From the NCBI GenBank assembly GCA_022225965.2, contig JAKJXP020000071.1, positions 62,001-126,000 on the forward strand: a stretch of 64,000 bases of DNA, given 5' to 3'. The DNA comes from Diatrype stigma (lineage: Eukaryota; Ascomycota; Sordariomycetes; Xylariales; Diatrypaceae). This document shows, one piece after another, positions 61,831 through 64,000 of this stretch (position 1 is its first letter; each line of letters opens with the position of its first letter). Below the pieces are notes generated by a model. It made no database searches. It had not been told where the DNA came from and saw nothing but the letters and a program-made list of their open reading frames with translations. Made by a program: the position numbers and the translations under genes.

Positions 61831-62568
61831 GCGGACAGGCTCGAGAGCTACTGCCCGCGGTGCAATGTGACGACGATCAACGTGCTCAACGTCGACCCGT
61901 GCGACGGGCCGGGCGCGTACGAGCCGGTGCGCTGCCCCAACCTCGTGATCAAGCAGGACCTGGGCGGCGGCGAGTCGCTCTGCCTGCGGCACGACCTCGC
62001 GGCGCGGCAGGCGCGCGAGCGCGACGCCCGGAGCCTGCGCGCGCTCGCGCGCACGCTGCGCGACGACGACGAGGCCTTCTACCGCGACGAGCGCCCCGAC
62101 CGCGCGGTCCGGAAGCCCACGCTCGAGGAGCTGCTGAGGCTCGGCCCGCCCCTGCACCGCCGCGTGCTCGAGGTGCGCAGGGAGCTCGAGGACGAGCGCA
62201 GGCCCGGCGCCGTCAACGAGTGCCCGGCCCCCGTGCCCGTCGAGGACATGATTGCGAGGGTCTCGGAGCGGGATGACGACTTCATTATGGAGAAGTTGGT
62301 AGATTGGCCGCAGGGGAGGGGGGGCGAGGAGGCGGAAGGGGCCGGGGAGTGGAAGTGGGAGTGGTATGAGGAGGCAGAACAAGAACAAAAGGGGGGAGAC
62401 TCAGAGGGGAAGGGAAAGCAACCGGGGGTTCGTTCGACAGTTGCAATGGGGCAGACGGCCAGTGTAGGAGGGTTTTCCTCCGACTCTCAATATACCGAGC
62501 CGGGAACAGAGGGGAGCAGTGGACCGCCGCCCAGCTCTGGTACGACGCAGGATCACGGTCTCAAGTGA
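61831..62568 (+). CDS. Uncharacterised Cys-containing protein (5' end unresolved)
   Basis: I do not recognise a family. The frame is coding because nearly every third position is G or C over more than 400 bp, and the mirrored minus frame lacks this. It opens directly after an in-frame TAG that would serve as a splice acceptor (TGCTAG before GCGGAC), so the true start is probably in a short upstream exon I could not place. From there 245 residues follow. CPRC near the beginning, then DPCDGPGAYEPVRCPN, suggest a small zinc-binding site. An Arg/Asp/Glu-rich helical middle (RDARSLRALARTLRDDDEAF, then LHRRVLEVRRELEDER) could be coiled. The last 90 residues are Gly/Glu/Ser-rich and probably disordered. 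Third-position bias drops after about 62300. Confidence 0.55.
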   Translation, partial: ADRLESYCPRCNVTTINVLNVDPCDGPGAYEPVRCPNLVIKQDLGGGESLCLRHDLAARQARERDARSLRALARTLRDDDEAFYRDERPDRAVRKPTLEELLRLGPPLHRRVLEVRRELEDERRPGAVNECPAPVPVEDMIARVSERDDDFIMEKLVDWPQGRGGEEAEGAGEWKWEWYEEAEQEQKGGDSEGKGKQPGVRSTVAMGQTASVGGFSSDSQYTEPGTEGSSGPPPSSGTTQDHGLK

Positions 62569-62919
62569 GAAGATTTGCGAAATCGTCTCCTAGGATACCA
62601 ATAGAACAAACAAAATTACCTTACCATCGATTAATCCGACTGATTGGGACCTTTATGTTTTCTTCGTGTGTTCTTCATTCTCGAGATCGTAGGTGTTCCG
62701 ACTCCGCGTGGGCAAGCGAACTTTGAAACACACTTGCACCCGGCTACAACTTCCCTTCATCTCCCTTCCATTCCACGAACATCGGATAGTTAACCATTTT
62801 CTATAAGTTATTTCGAGCCAAGTGACCCAACGCGTCCACTTCACTTCTTTACCTTTCACCTCACCACCATCTTGTGCAAAACCAACAACAAGCCACTACA
62901 GTCAGAACGGAAAAGCGTC
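62569..62919. other. Intergenic region upstream of the G1 peptidase gene
   Basis: 351 bp containing the peptidase promoter and leader. A pyrimidine-rich stretch (about 62838-62870) lies just upstream of the ATG. No other feature seen. Confidence 0.5.
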
Positions 62920-64000
62920 ATGGTCCGCGTTCTGGTGTACTACTTCTGGCTCCTAGCCTCGCCGTCGGTCGTTGCTACCTGGGCCGTGTCACCACCACCA
63001 CACGACAGCGGCCATCACCACCGCCGCCGCCACCGGCACGACCTCCTCGCCGCCTGGTCAAACGGCTCCTCCCTCGCCGGTTTCCCCGAGAGGTACGTTG
63101 ACACGTTCCGGAGCGGGGCCATCATCGACATCGCGCAGGAGGCGCAAGTTAGCGGTGATGATGGTGGTGATAATGGCAGCCGCCTGCCGGCCATCCTCTC
63201 GGTCACCGCGACGTGGAATGTCCCCTGGATACGACCCAATCCGGGCGCTGACCTGCAGGATATCAATAACCAAAACGAGAGTAAGGCTGCCCCCCACCCT
63301 TGCAGTTATTCCCGAGTGTTTGAGGCTTAGTCACTCAACGAGGCCTGTGTGTTCAGAAAGGGAATAATAAAACTCCCGTAAAGCTATGACTCCCGTACCT
63401 CTGTCAAAGTACCACGAAGAAAGGCAGATGGATTGCTGACTCTGGGTGTTGTATCTCATAGTGGGACAATGGGTCGGCATCACGGGCGGCGCATGTGACG
63501 ACCCAGCTACCGGCGGTGCGCTGCTGCAGGCGGGTACGGATTCGAGGGTATGTGCCCTGATGATTAGTTAGGTGGCTATAGCGAGAAGAAGTTTATCTAT
63601 CTTTGTTCTCTTTTCTTCGCGTCCGGTCACGTCATATCATGTCACATCATCACGTCACCTTCACCCTCCCTCCTTTTGGTGTTTGGAACGGGTACGAAAG
63701 CGAACGAGCGGGATGGCGTGATCTGATGATAATGGATGACTGACTGACTACTTTACTTCACCAGTTAACGGAGACCGGGGAGACTGTTGCGGGTGCCTGG
63801 GTCGAGTGGTTGCCTTCCGGGGCGATCGGTCTTTCGGCCGAGAACATGACGGGTACGAACCGAAAACGCATCCCTCCCATTACCCCTTTCCAGCGTGTGT
63901 ATCTCTTTTCTATACATACGGAGCTAACAACGAATTTCTGTAAAGTTCGTCCAGGTGACCACATCCGCGTATCGATCCGCGTCGATACTTCTCACGAAGG
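62920..64000 (+). CDS. Secreted glutamic peptidase (G1/eqolisin family), partial
   Basis: G1 peptidases are acid proteases of ascomycetes that use a Gln/Glu dyad. Exons found: 62920-63280, 63462-63547, 63765-63852 and 63946 to the right edge. Donors are GTAAGG, GTATGT and GTACGA, with acceptors TAG, CAG and AAG. The start ATG gives a hydrophobic signal peptide (VRVLVYYFWLLASPSVVA). A His/Arg-rich stretch (about 30-40) follows. The family core is QWVGITGG, then ALLQAGTDS, whose Gln aligns with the catalytic Gln, then GAWVEWLPSGAIGLS and VRPGDHIRVSIRV. The catalytic Glu lies further C-terminal, beyond the window. An N-glycosylation sequon NGSS is present. TWNVPWI matches the conserved beta strand preceding the core. 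The His-rich segment could be part of a short propeptide, which is inference. Confidence 0.85.

Noticed and set aside
61756..62388. 210-codon minus-strand ORF
   Set aside because: Mirror frame of the GC3-biased plus-strand gene. Its poly-Leu segment is the antisense of the AGC repeat.
1..64000. CRISPR array, biosynthetic cluster, LTR retrotransposon or 5S rRNA
   Set aside because: No regularly spaced direct repeats, no PKS/NRPS/terpene core enzyme, no recognisable reverse transcriptase or LTR pair, and no 5S-like sequence were seen on reading the window.

Overview
The window is nuclear DNA of a filamentous ascomycete, most likely a Sordariomycete. The case rests on short GT-AG introns (about 50-350 bp) with CTAAC/CTGAC-like branch sites, GC-rich exons, and the gene content: a fungal-type MFS permease, a glutamic (G1) peptidase, an NmrA-like protein, EGD2 and ATP7. 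I modelled 14 protein-coding genes, two of them cut by the window edges. Genus and species cannot be read from the sequence.

Layout. 1-3.4 kb: two minus-strand genes, RNA 3'-phosphate cyclase (partial) and a Gemin2/SIP1-like SMN-complex factor. 3.4-13.4 kb: gene-poor, with a 623-bp MITE-like element, minisatellites and palindromes. 13.4-15.8 kb: an EST1/SMG7-like protein with an N-terminal C2H2 finger. 15.8-29.6 kb: a 13.8-kb stretch with no recognisable gene, probably decayed intergenic or transposon-derived DNA. 29.6-30.8 kb: an orphan low-complexity gene. 31.4-31.7 kb: a possible membrane-protein remnant. 32.3-33.3 kb: NmrA-like NAD(P)-binding protein. 35.5-36.9 kb: a tRNA-like Pol III unit next to CFD1, the cytosolic Fe-S scaffold ATPase. 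38.1-39.9 kb: a fungal membrane-anchored protein of unknown function. 42.28-42.40 kb: a poly-G/N/poly-C assembly gap. 44.0-46.3 kb: a six-exon MFS transporter. 47.7-52.3 kb: a compact plus-strand housekeeping run of eL14, NAC-alpha (EGD2) and ATP synthase subunit d (ATP7). 55.2-57.5 kb: an RBR-type E3 ubiquitin ligase. 61.8-64 kb: an uncharacterised Cys-containing protein and the 5' part of a secreted G1 peptidase.

The genes do not form an obvious pathway. They are mainly conserved housekeeping functions (RNA processing, telomere/NMD, Fe-S assembly, translation, protein targeting, respiration) separated by low-coding DNA. That DNA carries a strongly over-represented 10-bp palindrome, TACCTAGGTA (8 exact copies, none in a coding exon). 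I did not find a clustered novel system such as a biosynthetic cluster, defence island or CRISPR array. The best leads are the palindrome family, the MITE-like element, the intron-bearing tRNA-like unit and the unassigned proteins.
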